Part shown: one piece after another, positions 15,907-23,648 of the stretch
Position numbering within the stretch: the first letter of the stretch is position 1
Layout of the letters: each line of letters opens with the position of its first letter
Origin: Pseudonocardiaceae bacterium
Lineage (GTDB): Bacteria; Actinomycetota; Actinomycetes; Mycobacteriales; Pseudonocardiaceae
Assembly: GCA_009377865.1 (NCBI GenBank)
Contig: WHTH01000028.1
Span: forward strand, 1 to 48,413
Reading direction: 5' to 3'
Length of the DNA: 48,413 bases
Notes under the pieces: model-generated
Databases searched by the model: none
The model's input: only the letters and a program-made list of their open reading frames with translations
Told to the model about the DNA's origin: nothing
Program-made: the position numbers and the translations under genes

Positions 15907-17426
15907 GCGGTACGATCCTTCCTCGCAGCCAGCGCGGCTGCACGCCACAGGTGCGCTCCGGCGTAGGAGCGCCACGGCCGCCAACGCCGCGCTCGCCGCC
16001 GCAAACCGTCCACATCGGACGGTAAGCCCAGTGCTGCCGCACCCTGCCGGATGCCGAGGTCGACCTCGAGCAGCAGGTCGGTGGCGCCGAGCACCCGCAG
16101 TACGACGTAGCCGGCGGTCCACGGTCCGATGCCGGGCATCGCCTTGAGTTCAGCGCGCAGCTCATCAGGGTCGCGTCCCGAGTCCACTACCAGGTCGCCT
16201 GCCGCGATCGATACGGCGACGCTGCGCACCGCGTCGATGCGCCGCCGCGGCCCGGACAGCACCGTCGCGCCCTGTTCGGCGACCGCGGTGGCGGTGGGGA
16301 ACAGCCGGGTCAGCCCGCCGTCGGGGCTGGCGAGTGGCTCGCCCAGCGTCGTCGTGAGCCGTGCGGCCGCGGTGCGGGCCGCCGCGACGGAGACCTGCTG
16401 GCCGAGCACGGCACGCAGCAGTGTCTCCGCACCGTCGACCGTGCCCGCGACCCGGATGCCCGGGACGTCCGCGACGGTGGCGGCGAGGGCGGGATCGCAG
16501 CCCAGCGCCTCGCGCACCGCAGCGGGGTCGGCGTCGAGGTCGGCCAGCCGCCGCAGCCGGCTGACCGCCACCGGCAGGTCGCGCAGGTCAGCAAGTCGCA
16601 GCGTGGCGTCCACATGGGATGGTCCGGGTCGCAGCGCGGCCGTGCCGTGACCGTGCGGCAGTCGCAACGTCCTGGCATAGCAGCCGCCGTTGTCCACCGA
16701 CTCCACGCCCGGCACTGCGCGCGCTGCCAGGAATGCCAGCAAACCGGTGCTGTCGAGCGGGGCGCGGAACGGCAGCCGCAGCGTCACCGCCCCGGGGGTC
16801 GTGCTGCGCGTGCGCCGTCCCCGTACCCGCAGTTCGGACGGGGTGGTGGCGAACACCGCCTGCATGGTGTCGTTGAACTGCCGCACCGAGGCGAAGCCCG
16901 CGGCGAAGGCGACCTCGGCGAACGGGAGTGCGGTCGTCTCGACGAGCACCCGCGCCGCCTGCGCCCGGTGTGCTCTGGCCAGCGCGAGCGCCCCGGCGCC
17001 GAGCTCGGCGGTGAGCACCCGGTTGAGCTGCCGGGGCGAGTAGGCCAGCCGGGCGGCGAGCCCGGACACCCCCTCGCGCTCCACCACGCCGTCCGAGATC
17101 AGCCGCATCGCCCTGCCGACCAGGTCGCCCCGTATGTCCCACTCCGGCGAGCCGGGCACGGCGTCGGGCAGGCAGCGGCGGCAGGCGCGGTATCCGGCGA
17201 GCTGAGCCGCCGCGGACGTCGGCAGGAATGAGACGTTCTGCGGTTTCGGGGTGATGGCCGGGCACGACGGGCGGCAGTAGATGCCGGTGGTGCGCACGGC
17301 GACCACGAAGCAGCCGTCGAACCGGGCGTCGCGGGAGGCGACGGCCCGGTAGCAGCGGTGGTGGTCGAGCAGCACGCGGTCGATGCTGCCACCCCTCGCG
17401 GCTGCGGGCTGGCGGGATTCGGACAC
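15903..17426 (-). CDS. alkA: Ada-type regulator fused to AlkA DNA-3-methyladenine glycosylase II
   Basis: A 507-aa multidomain protein. The Ada zinc domain spans about 20-95, with Cys51, Cys55, Cys82 and Cys85 (GIYCRPSC and RACRRC). The AraC-type helix-turn-helix region covers about 100-205. The AlkA N-terminal domain follows (FRAPLDSTGLLAFLAARAVP), then the HhH-GPD glycosylase (AMPGIGPWTAGYVVLRVLG, with the catalytic Asp in EVDLGI). Methylation of the Ada cysteine is known to turn such proteins into activators; the glycosylase removes N3-alkylpurines. This actinobacterial fusion is common and is coupled by ATGA overlap to ogt. The start sits in a low-information region; RVLLDHHRCYRAVASRD at about 18-33 is the conserved beginning. 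Confidence 0.94.
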   Translation of the reverse strand: MSESRQPAAARGGSIDRVLLDHHRCYRAVASRDARFDGCFVVAVRTTGIYCRPSCPAITPKPQNVSFLPTSAAAQLAGYRACRRCLPDAVPGSPEWDIRGDLVGRAMRLISDGVVEREGVSGLAARLAYSPRQLNRVLTAELGAGALALARAHRAQAARVLVETTALPFAEVAFAAGFASVRQFNDTMQAVFATTPSELRVRGRRTRSTTPGAVTLRLPFRAPLDSTGLLAFLAARAVPGVESVDNGGCYARTLRLPHGHGTAALRPGPSHVDATLRLADLRDLPVAVSRLRRLADLDADPAAVREALGCDPALAATVADVPGIRVAGTVDGAETLLRAVLGQQVSVAAARTAAARLTTTLGEPLASPDGGLTRLFPTATAVAEQGATVLSGPRRRIDAVRSVAVSIAAGDLVVDSGRDPDELRAELKAMPGIGPWTAGYVVLRVLGATDLLLEVDLGIRQGAAALGLPSDVDGLRRRARRWRPWRSYAGAHLWRAAALAARKDRTA

Positions 17427-17472
17427 GGTCGTGCCGGGTGCCCTGTGGTGTCGGCAGCGCTACCGTCGGGGA

Positions 17473-17613
17473 ATGAGCGTGTACACGACGACAGTGCGGC
17501 TTCGCGCGGCCCTGGTGGCGGCCGTCGCGGCCGTACTGCTCGGACTCACCGGCTGCAACGATTCCGGCCCCTCGGACGGCGGCAACCAGCAGGAGGACAG
17601 CGGCGGGTACTGA
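17473..17613 (+). CDS. Small predicted lipoprotein, 46 aa
   Basis: MSVYTTTVRLRAALVAAVAA is followed by VLLGLTGCNDSGPSD and a short polar tail (GGNQQEDSGGY). The N-terminal basic stretch, hydrophobic core and LTGC lipobox predict a signal-peptidase-II-processed lipoprotein of only about 20 mature residues. A TACCGT hexamer (17461-17466) lies 6 nt before the ATG, supporting expression as a leaderless mRNA. Function unknown; the coding call rests on the signal peptide and promoter placement. Confidence 0.6.
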   Translation: MSVYTTTVRLRAALVAAVAAVLLGLTGCNDSGPSDGGNQQEDSGGY

Positions 17614-17668
17614 TCCGGCAGCCCCGTGGTGTCCGTGAGCTCGACAGCATGGGGGTTGTGCGGCCGGC

Positions 17669-17709
17669 GAACCCCCGTGGCGTCCAGTTCACGGCCGCCA
17701 CGGGGGTTC
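17669..17709. terminator. Strong hairpin between the lipoprotein gene and ychF
   Basis: GAACCCCCGTGGC (17669-17681) pairs perfectly with GCCACGGGGGTTC (17697-17709): 13 bp with a 15-nt loop. There is no U tract, as is usual for actinobacterial terminators. It could end the lipoprotein transcript; it also lies just upstream of the ychF promoter. Confidence 0.55.
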
Positions 17710-17739
17710 GGGGCCGCTGGTGCCTAGACTTGACGTCCT

Positions 17740-18813
17740 GTGAGCCTCACCCTCGGCATCGTCGGGCTGCCCAACGTCGGCAAGTCGACCCTGTTCAACG
17801 CCCTGACCCGCAACAACGTCGTGGCGGCGAACTACGTGTTCGCCACCATCGAGCCCAACGTGGGCGTGGTCGGACTGCCCGACGGGCGGCTCGACGTGCT
17901 GGCCGAGATGTTCGCCAGCGCGAAGGTGGTGCCCGCGACGGTGTCGTTCGTCGACATCGCCGGCATCGTCGCCGGGGCCTCCGAGGGCGCCGGGCTGGGC
18001 AACAGGTTCCTCGCCAACATCCGCGAGGCCAACGCGATCTGCCAGGTGGTGCGCGTCTTCGACGATCCGGACGTGGCGCACGTCGAGGGCCGGGTGGATC
18101 CGGGCGACGACATCGAGACGGTCGAGACCGAGCTGGTGCTGGCCGACCTGCAGACACTGGACCGGGCGCTGCCGCGGCTGGAGAAGGAAGCCAGGACCCA
18201 CAAGGACCGTCGCCTCGCGCTTACCTCCGCACAGGCCGCCAAGGAGGTGCTCGACTCCGGGCGCACGCTCTACGGCGCCGGGTTCGACACCGGCCGGCTG
18301 GGCGACCTGACCCTGCTCACCGGCAAACCGTTCCTGTACGTGTTCAACGCCGACGAGGGCGTGCTCACCGATCCGCAGCGCCAGGAGCAGCTGCGTAAGC
18401 TCGTCGCGCCCGCCGATGCGATCTTCCTCGACGCCAAGGTCGAGTCCGAGCTGCTCGAGCTCGACGACGAGTCCGCCCGGGAGCTGTTGGAGTCGGCCGG
18501 CCAGTCAGAGCCCGGCCTGCACGCGCTGGCCCGCGCCGGTTTCCACACGCTGGGCCTGCAGACCTTCCTCACCGCGGGACCCAAGGAGGCCCGCGCGTGG
18601 ACCGTTCGACGCGGTGCCACCGCGCCCGAGGCCGCCGGGGTGATCCACAGTGACTTCCAGCGCGGCTTCATCAAGGCCGAGATCGTCTCCTACGACGACC
18701 TCGTCGCCGCCGGTTCGATGGCCGAGGCCAAGTCGGCGGGCAAGGTCCGCATCGAGGGCAAGGACTACGTCATGTCCGACGGCGACGTCGTCGATTTCCG
18801 CTTCAACGTGTAG
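17740..18813 (+). CDS. ychF: Redox-regulated ATPase YchF (Obg-family)
   Basis: A 357-aa ribosome-associated P-loop protein that prefers ATP over GTP and is linked to translation and oxidative stress. Motifs: GLPNVGKSTLFNAL (8-21, P-loop), FVDIAGIVAGASEGAGLGN (G3), then the NADE motif (FNADEG) that replaces NKxD and is diagnostic of YchF. The C-terminal TGS domain ends GKVRIEGKDYVMSDGDVVDF. The start is GTG 17740; TAGACT lies 9 nt upstream (17725-17730), so the mRNA may be nearly leaderless. Position corresponds to Rv1112. Confidence 0.96.
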   Translation: MSLTLGIVGLPNVGKSTLFNALTRNNVVAANYVFATIEPNVGVVGLPDGRLDVLAEMFASAKVVPATVSFVDIAGIVAGASEGAGLGNRFLANIREANAICQVVRVFDDPDVAHVEGRVDPGDDIETVETELVLADLQTLDRALPRLEKEARTHKDRRLALTSAQAAKEVLDSGRTLYGAGFDTGRLGDLTLLTGKPFLYVFNADEGVLTDPQRQEQLRKLVAPADAIFLDAKVESELLELDDESARELLESAGQSEPGLHALARAGFHTLGLQTFLTAGPKEARAWTVRRGATAPEAAGVIHSDFQRGFIKAEIVSYDDLVAAGSMAEAKSAGKVRIEGKDYVMSDGDVVDFRFNV

Positions 18814-18854
18814 CAGACCGGCCGGTTAGCCTTCTGACCAGGCGAAACGTCTGC

Positions 18855-19256
18855 TTGGCGGTCCGGGCGGTCCCCGTTCACCGCTCGGTCACCCCGGCGT
18901 CGCTGGCCGACCTGCAGCAGCGGCTGCGTCGATCCGGTGAAGAGCTCGACGTGCGGCTCCAGCTACTGGTCGACGAGCCCGACACCGGCCTGTTGACCCG
19001 GGTGCTTCCCCGACTGCGGGAGCGCATGGCGGCGATCACCGCCAACTCCTCCGCACTACGGCAGACCGCGCTGCAGTTCGGCGAGGAGCTCGACGCATCC
19101 CGCCGCGCCCGACTCGAACAGGACCTGCACGACGAGATTGCCGGCCTGGAATCCGGTGTGCGCGAGGTCCGTGCGCTGGGTCCGACCGGTGAGCATCGGG
19201 CGCCGTCCGACGACCCGGCTCCAGGCACCGGCCCCAACGACGAGCCGCGGGCATGA
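18855..19256 (+). CDS. Hypothetical coiled-coil protein
   Basis: A 133-aa open frame with good coding character but no recognised domain. SVTPASLADLQQRLRRSGEE and LDVRLQLLVDEPDTGLLTRV are followed by RLRERMAAITANSSALRQTA and ARLEQDLHDEIAGLESGVRE. This suggests two long helices, possibly coiled-coil, then a disordered Pro/Ala tail. The start is uncertain: TTG 18855 gives the full frame; no ATG or GTG occurs before Met55. It follows ychF by 41 nt. Function unknown. Confidence 0.5.
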   Translation: MAVRAVPVHRSVTPASLADLQQRLRRSGEELDVRLQLLVDEPDTGLLTRVLPRLRERMAAITANSSALRQTALQFGEELDASRRARLEQDLHDEIAGLESGVREVRALGPTGEHRAPSDDPAPGTGPNDEPRA

Positions 19257-19362
19257 CGGAGGTCCGCTGCGGTGCTGGCTGGCCCGTGACGAAGTCTGGC
19301 ACGCCGTCGACGCCGAGTCCGCACCGCGACGCCTGGAAGCGGCCTGCTGCTGGGCCGCGAAC

Positions 19363-19656
19363 TCAGCCGGCGTCGGCGAGCACGCGGTCGATCTCCCCGG
19401 CGAGTTCGAGGTCCTTACGGGTGAGCCCGCCCTCGGAATGCGTGCTCAGGCGGAAGGTCAAATTCCAGTAGCGGATATCGATGTCCGGGTGGTGGTTGCG
19501 CTCCTCGGCGAGGTCGGCAACCGTGCGGACCGTTTCGATCGCCGCTGGGAAGCTCGGCAGCTTCGCCTTGCGCACGATCGAGTTGCCGTCGCGCTCCCAG
19601 CCCGTGAGCCCGGCCAGTGCACCGTTGATCGTGTCGTCGTCCAGCAGTTCCGCCAT
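19363..19656 (-). CDS. 4a-hydroxytetrahydrobiopterin dehydratase (pterin-4-alpha-carbinolamine dehydratase)
   Basis: A 97-aa protein starting MAELLDDDTINGALAGLTGW. The family active-site pattern is complete: NHHPDIDIRYWNLTFRLSTH (54-73), with His55, His56 and Pro57, Trp64, Thr72 and His73, then GGLTRKDLELA. The enzyme dehydrates 4a-carbinolamine pterins; in bacteria lacking aromatic amino-acid hydroxylases its role may be linked to molybdopterin or to transcription-factor dimerisation. No pterin-dependent partner is encoded nearby. Confidence 0.93.
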   Translation of the reverse strand: MAELLDDDTINGALAGLTGWERDGNSIVRKAKLPSFPAAIETVRTVADLAEERNHHPDIDIRYWNLTFRLSTHSEGGLTRKDLELAGEIDRVLADAG

Positions 19657-20029
19657 GCCCCCATCCTGACGCTCGGCGGGCGGGCATGCAGCACCGGGGT
19701 CCTGGCTCGACATCCGAGCCGTACGGCAGCAGCGAACACCCCGTACCTATCCGGCAGACACACCGTCCGGGATGCACCGCCCCGCGACGATGGCCCGATG
19801 GACGTGCTGGCTCCGGAGGCGTCCGGAACGGTCGACCCGCGAGTTCAGCACGGACCGCGACCCGCCACCGCAGCGCCCACGGCCGTAGCGCGCGTCCAAA
19901 CCCCGTTTCGGTTCCGAACCGGGGCCGCGAGCGGTAGCCAAACCCCGTTTCGGTTCCGAAATGGCGGTCAGGTGCGGCGGTTACGGGTCGAGCTCGCGGG
20001 CCACCGCGCGCGGACACGCTGGCTGGGGG
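19657..20029. other. Intergenic region without a supported gene; carries a duplicated palindromic motif
   Basis: These 373 nt separate the dehydratase gene from the end of the ABC permease gene. Open frames cross it on both strands, but their translations are low-complexity and Arg/Pro-rich without domains. The only structured content is a pair of 23-bp direct repeats, 42 nt apart, listed separately. Confidence 0.6.
19896..19960. repeat. Two direct repeats of 23 bp containing near-palindromes
   Basis: Two identical copies containing CCCCGTTTCGGTTCCGAA occur at 19896-19918 and 19938-19960. The first copy extends into a 24-nt near-perfect palindrome (19901-19924, a single mismatched pair). The second contains TTTCGG-TT-CCGAAA. 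They lie downstream of the ABC permease gene. A dispersed intergenic element or a double terminator is possible. Confidence 0.7.
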
Positions 20030-20878
20030 TCAGGCTTCGCGGGTGGTGATGCGGGCGAGCGCGAGTGCGAGCCCGATCAGCAGATAACACCCGGCACGGT
20101 AGCTGCTGGACAACAGCTCGCCGAACGGCAGCGGATCGCGCAGCACGTCGACGATCGCCCGCCAGCCGGTGGTGAGCAGCAGCGGCTGCATCCACTCGAG
20201 TGCGGGCAGCGCCGACAGCACACCGAAGACGATCACGCCGCCGAGCGTGACCGCCAGTACGACGAGCGGGTGATCGGTGGCCGACGAGACCGCCAGTGCC
20301 ACCGCGCCGATCGCAGCGAGCTGCCCGACCGTCCAGGCTGCGGCCAGCGCGACCCGCAGCAGCCCCGACCCGGGACCCAGTTCGCTGCCCGACAGCGTCA
20401 GCATGCCGTCCGCGCCGCCGACGAGCACGATCCCCGTCAGCACACCGACTGCCGCGACGGCGGCCACCGCGGCCACCGCGACGGCCAGCACTCCGACCGC
20501 CTTGACCGCCAGCAGCCGACCGCGGCTCACCGGCGCGAGCAGCAGCCCGCGCAGCGTGCCGTGCGACGATTCGCCTGCCAGCGCGTCGGCTGCCGCCATC
20601 GTCACGGTCAGCGGCAGCAGCAGCGCCAGCGAGATCGACAGTGCCGCGACCGGCAACACGAGGCCGTTGCCGGCGACCTGGGTGAGCAGCCCGCCGCCGG
20701 GGGAGTCGGCGAGCACGATGCCGACGCCGATGAGCACCGGCACCAGCGCGAGCAGGCCGAGCGCCACCTGGGTGCGCGGCCGGTACAGCACCCAGCGCAG
20801 CTCGCTGCGCAGCAGCCGCGTCATCGGCGCCCGTGGCGCGCCGCCCCGTCCCGCGACGTCAGGCTGGGCGACGGTCAT
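20030..20878 (-). CDS. ABC-2 type transporter permease
   Basis: A 282-aa membrane protein with about six transmembrane helices, among them ALGLLALVPVLIGVGIVLA, LVLPVAALSISLALLLPLTV, VGVLAVAVAAVAAVAAVGVL and HPLVVLAVTLGGVIVFGVLS. The motif ADALAGESSHGTLRGLLLAP is the conserved cytoplasmic element of ABC-2 permeases (GExxxGTLxxLLxxPVSR). Its ATG overlaps the stop of the ATPase gene (ATGA, 20875-20878). With that ATPase it forms an exporter of unknown substrate. Confidence 0.9.
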   Translation of the reverse strand: MTVAQPDVAGRGGAPRAPMTRLLRSELRWVLYRPRTQVALGLLALVPVLIGVGIVLADSPGGGLLTQVAGNGLVLPVAALSISLALLLPLTVTMAAADALAGESSHGTLRGLLLAPVSRGRLLAVKAVGVLAVAVAAVAAVAAVGVLTGIVLVGGADGMLTLSGSELGPGSGLLRVALAAAWTVGQLAAIGAVALAVSSATDHPLVVLAVTLGGVIVFGVLSALPALEWMQPLLLTTGWRAIVDVLRDPLPFGELLSSSYRAGCYLLIGLALALARITTREA

Positions 20879-21840
20879 CGGTCGCCCTCGGTCAGCTGCG
20901 CGAACAGCTCGTCGAGCCCGGCCCGGGCGCGCCGTGCCTCGTGCACTGCGACACCCGCCCGCACCAGGCTCGCCACCACGGACGCAGCGTCGATCCCGAT
21001 CAGCTCCACCCGCACGCCGCCGGGCACCGCTGATGCACCCACCGACTCAGAGCACAGCGCGTCGAGGGCACTCTCGACGTCGGGAGTGGCGACATCGAGC
21101 AGCGGTGCGTCCCCGTCGAGCAGCGCCGCCAACGGCCCGGAGGTGATCAGCGAACCCTCGGCCAGCACCGCGACGTGCGTGCACGTCGCCTCGACCTCGG
21201 CCAGCAGGTGCGACGACACCAGCACGGTGGTGCCCGCACCGTGCAGCTCGGCGACGATGCGCCGGACCTCGCGGGTGCCGGCGGGGTCCAGCCCGTTGGT
21301 GGGCTCGTCGAGCACCACGAGCCGCCGGGGGACGAGCAGCGCCGCGGCGAGTCCGAGTCGCTGTTTCATCCCCATTGAGTACGCGCGGTAGCGCCGCCCG
21401 GCGGCAGCCGAGAGCCCCACCCGCGCCAGCGCATCGTCCACGGCGCCGGGGACCGCCGCGGTGGCCAGCAGCGGTTCCGCCGCGGCCGCCCGACGCAGGT
21501 TCTCCCGGCCGGACAGGAACGGGTGGAAGCCGGGACCCTCGACCAGGGCACCGACGTGCGGCAACACCTGCCCGGCGTCCGAAGGGACCGGCGAGCCGAG
21601 CAGCTCGACGCTGCCCGCGGTGGGCCGCGACAGCGCCAGCAGCATCCGGATCATCGTGGTCTTGCCTGACCCGTTGGGGCCCAGCATGCCGAGAACAGCG
21701 CCGGCTGGGACGTCGAGGTCGACGGCGGCGACCGCGACGGTGTGACCGAACGTCTTGCGCAACCCGCGGACCCGGATCGCGGCCGCCGCAGTGGCCTCGT
21801 CGACCCGCATCGTCGACGCGATCGCCGAACCAGCCGTCAC
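20875..21840 (-). CDS. ABC transporter ATP-binding protein (ABC-2 exporter)
   Basis: A 321-aa ATPase. Walker A GPNGSGKTT, Q-loop region, signature YSMGMKQRLGLAAALL, Walker B RLVVLDEPTNGLDP and switch His (VSSHLLAEVE) are all present. This is the DRA/CcmA-type domain used with ABC-2 permeases for lipid, antibiotic or polyketide export. The start is assigned to GTG 21840, whose GTGA overlaps the stop of the RseB-like gene; ATG about 10 codons inside is an alternative. The set lies divergent from a two-component system, a layout typical of antibiotic- or envelope-stress exporters. Confidence 0.92.
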   Translation of the reverse strand: MTAGSAIASTMRVDEATAAAAIRVRGLRKTFGHTVAVAAVDLDVPAGAVLGMLGPNGSGKTTMIRMLLALSRPTAGSVELLGSPVPSDAGQVLPHVGALVEGPGFHPFLSGRENLRRAAAAEPLLATAAVPGAVDDALARVGLSAAAGRRYRAYSMGMKQRLGLAAALLVPRRLVVLDEPTNGLDPAGTREVRRIVAELHGAGTTVLVSSHLLAEVEATCTHVAVLAEGSLITSGPLAALLDGDAPLLDVATPDVESALDALCSESVGASAVPGGVRVELIGIDAASVVASLVRAGVAVHEARRARAGLDELFAQLTEGDR

Positions 21841-22880
21841 CGCGCCAGCGCCTCGTCGAGCACCTGCTGTGGCACCGCTCCGGCCGCCACCCGGCCGTCC
21901 GATGCGACCAGCACGGTGCCGACGGCGGTGTCGATCGCCCAGCCATCGCCCCAGGGGCCGCTCGCGGGTCTGCCGAGCTCGCGGGCCATCGCGAGCGGGT
22001 CGGCGCCGGTGTCGCCCGCGGCCGGCAGCCGTCCCAGGACGACGGTGTCCCACCCGTCGCCGACGGTGCGCACCGTCGATGCCGGCGGTGACAGCTCGCT
22101 ACGTTGCGGCAGCTCCGGACGCTGCACCGGGACACCCTCCGGTGCGGTGAACGTGAACAACCCGGCGTCCTGCGGGCTTACGTCGAGGTCGGTGAAACCG
22201 GCCTGCAGCGCGGGTTCGGGGGAGCCGTTGGCGAGCACCGTGAGCTGCAGCGGCATCCGGGTCGCCGAGTCGACGGCTACCCGCACCTCGCGCAGCAGCG
22301 TCCGCTCGGTGGGCGCCGGGGTCAGCACCAGTTCGTAGGCGGGGCGGCCGGCGACCCGCGCGGTGCCGTCCACCGCGACACTCGACGTCTCGCGCACTCT
22401 GCTCACCACAGCCTGGGCTGCGGCAGCGGGATCGACGGCCGGCTTCTGGTCGGCTACCAGCCGCTCGCCGTGCTCGATGGCGGTCGCGGTCCGCGACGCC
22501 GAGTCGTAGCGCCACAGCGTGTCGCCGTCGGCCACGTAGGTCTGCTCGCCGCCGTGGGATGGCAGCGCCAGCCGGCTGCGGCCCTGGCCGTCCGACCACA
22601 CCCGGGCTGTCGTCGCCGGCTCGCTCAGCGGTGACTCGCCCGGGCGCTGCTCGTCGGACATGCCAGGCAGCGCGGGCAGCCCGAGCGCATTGTCGAGCTG
22701 CACGGTCCCGGCGAGCGCGGGCGGCTTCGCCGTCAGCACGGATGCGACGAGTTGCTCCGCAGCGACGTCTGGCAGCGACGGCGCCTGCCCGGCGCCGGCC
22801 GGAACGGTCAGCACGCCGAGCCCGATCGCGCCGGCGGCAGCGGTGGCAAGGCCCGCCCGCGCGGCCGTCGATCGCACCAT
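21837..22880 (-). CDS. Secreted RseB/LolA-like protein
   Basis: A 347-aa exported protein with an N-terminal signal sequence (ARAGLATAAAGAIGLGVLTV ending in PAGAG). The body has the LolA/MucB-RseB-type beta structure: TARVWSDGQGRSRLALPSHG, YVADGDTLWRYDSASRTAT, GRPAYELVLTPAPTERTLLR and DSATRMPLQLTVLANG, then a DAGLFTFTAPEGV motif. The C-terminal part ends with GWAIDTAVGTVLVASDGRVA. RseB-like proteins sense mislocalised lipoproteins or lipids. ATG 22880 follows a strong GGGAGGT. It is coupled to an ABC exporter (GTGA overlap), suggesting a lipid- or envelope-related role. Confidence 0.75.
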   Translation of the reverse strand: MVRSTAARAGLATAAAGAIGLGVLTVPAGAGQAPSLPDVAAEQLVASVLTAKPPALAGTVQLDNALGLPALPGMSDEQRPGESPLSEPATTARVWSDGQGRSRLALPSHGGEQTYVADGDTLWRYDSASRTATAIEHGERLVADQKPAVDPAAAAQAVVSRVRETSSVAVDGTARVAGRPAYELVLTPAPTERTLLREVRVAVDSATRMPLQLTVLANGSPEPALQAGFTDLDVSPQDAGLFTFTAPEGVPVQRPELPQRSELSPPASTVRTVGDGWDTVVLGRLPAAGDTGADPLAMARELGRPASGPWGDGWAIDTAVGTVLVASDGRVAAGAVPQQVLDEALAR

Positions 22881-22930
22881 CGCTACCTCCCGGGTAGGAG
22901 TTCGGATGACTGGATGCTGCTCCCGCGCCG

Positions 22931-22947
22931 CTGAGAAAGCCCTGAGA
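22931..22947. promoter_or_regulatory. CTGAGA direct repeat, candidate OmpR-type operator
   Basis: CTGAGA-N5-CTGAGA (22931-22936 and 22942-22947) is an 11-bp-period direct repeat in the divergent region between the RseB-like/exporter operon and the response-regulator gene. OmpR/PhoB-family regulators typically bind direct repeats with this spacing. Confidence 0.45.
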
Positions 22948-22967
22948 CCTGCGGCATGCTGTGCGGT

Positions 22968-23648
22968 GTGAGACCGCGTGTGCTGGTGGTCGATGACGAG
23001 CCGGGTGTGCGCCGCGCGCTGGACCGCGGGCTGCGCGCGGAAAGGATGGAGGTGGTCACCGCCGCCGACGGGCCCACCGGCCTGCGGGCGGCGCTGACCG
23101 GCACGTTCGACGTCGTGCTGCTCGACATCATGCTGCCGGGACTGTCGGGTTACCGGGTGCTGGAGCGGATGCGGGCGTCCGGTGTCGGTACCCCGGTGCT
23201 GCTCGTGTCGGCCAAGGACGGCGAGGTCGACCAGGCCGACGGGCTGGATCTCGGGGCCGACGGCTACCTGGTGAAGCCCTTCTCGTTCGTGGTGCTGGTG
23301 GCGCAGCTGCGGGCGCTGCTGCGGCGCGGCGCCGAGACCCGTGCCGATACCGCACTGACTGTGGGCGACCTCGTGATCGACCCGGGCGCCCGGCGGGTGA
23401 GCTGGGCAGATCGGCAGCTGCAGCTGTCGCCGCGGGAGTTCGCGGTGCTGCTCGCGCTGGCGCGACGGGCGGGTCGCGTGGTGAGCAAGGACGAGCTGCT
23501 GGTTGCGGCCTGGGGCGACGAGCACGCCGTGAGCCGCAACTCCGTCGAGGTCTACGTGGGTTACCTGCGGCGCAAGCTCGACGCGGCCGGTGCCGGCGAG
23601 GTGTTGCAGACGGTGCGCGGGCACGGTTACCAGGTCGCGGCGCCGTGA
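22968..23648 (+). CDS. OmpR/PhoB-family response regulator
   Basis: A 226-aa regulator. The receiver domain has the acidic pair in LVVDDEPG, phospho-acceptor Asp in VVLLDIMLPG, and Lys in YLVKPFS. A C-terminal winged helix follows (DLVIDPGARRVSW, LQLSPREFAVLLALARRAGR, SVEVYVGYLRRKLDAAGAGE and VRGHGYQVA). GTG 22968 (VRPRVLVVDDE) was preferred to ATG 22956 because receivers begin this close to the first strand and because a CATGCT hexamer lies 7 nt before it. It is coupled by GTGA to the kinase and is divergent from the exporter operon it probably controls. Confidence 0.92.
   Translation: MRPRVLVVDDEPGVRRALDRGLRAERMEVVTAADGPTGLRAALTGTFDVVLLDIMLPGLSGYRVLERMRASGVGTPVLLVSAKDGEVDQADGLDLGADGYLVKPFSFVVLVAQLRALLRRGAETRADTALTVGDLVIDPGARRVSWADRQLQLSPREFAVLLALARRAGRVVSKDELLVAAWGDEHAVSRNSVEVYVGYLRRKLDAAGAGEVLQTVRGHGYQVAAP

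Noticed and set aside
19138-20049. 303-codon + strand frame over the pterin dehydratase gene and the repeat region
   Set aside because: It is antisense to the dehydratase in part, and elsewhere it only translates the repeats (QTPFRFR); no independent support.
20455-20510. Repetitive GCCACCGCGGCC-type stretch in the ABC permease gene
   Set aside because: It encodes the Ala/Val-rich helix AVAAVAAVAAV; codon-level repetition explains it without a separate element.
19961-21391. 476-codon + strand frame over the ABC permease and ATPase genes
   Set aside because: Gln/Arg/His-rich artefact of GC bias; the minus strand has Walker A, signature and Walker B motifs in the right order.
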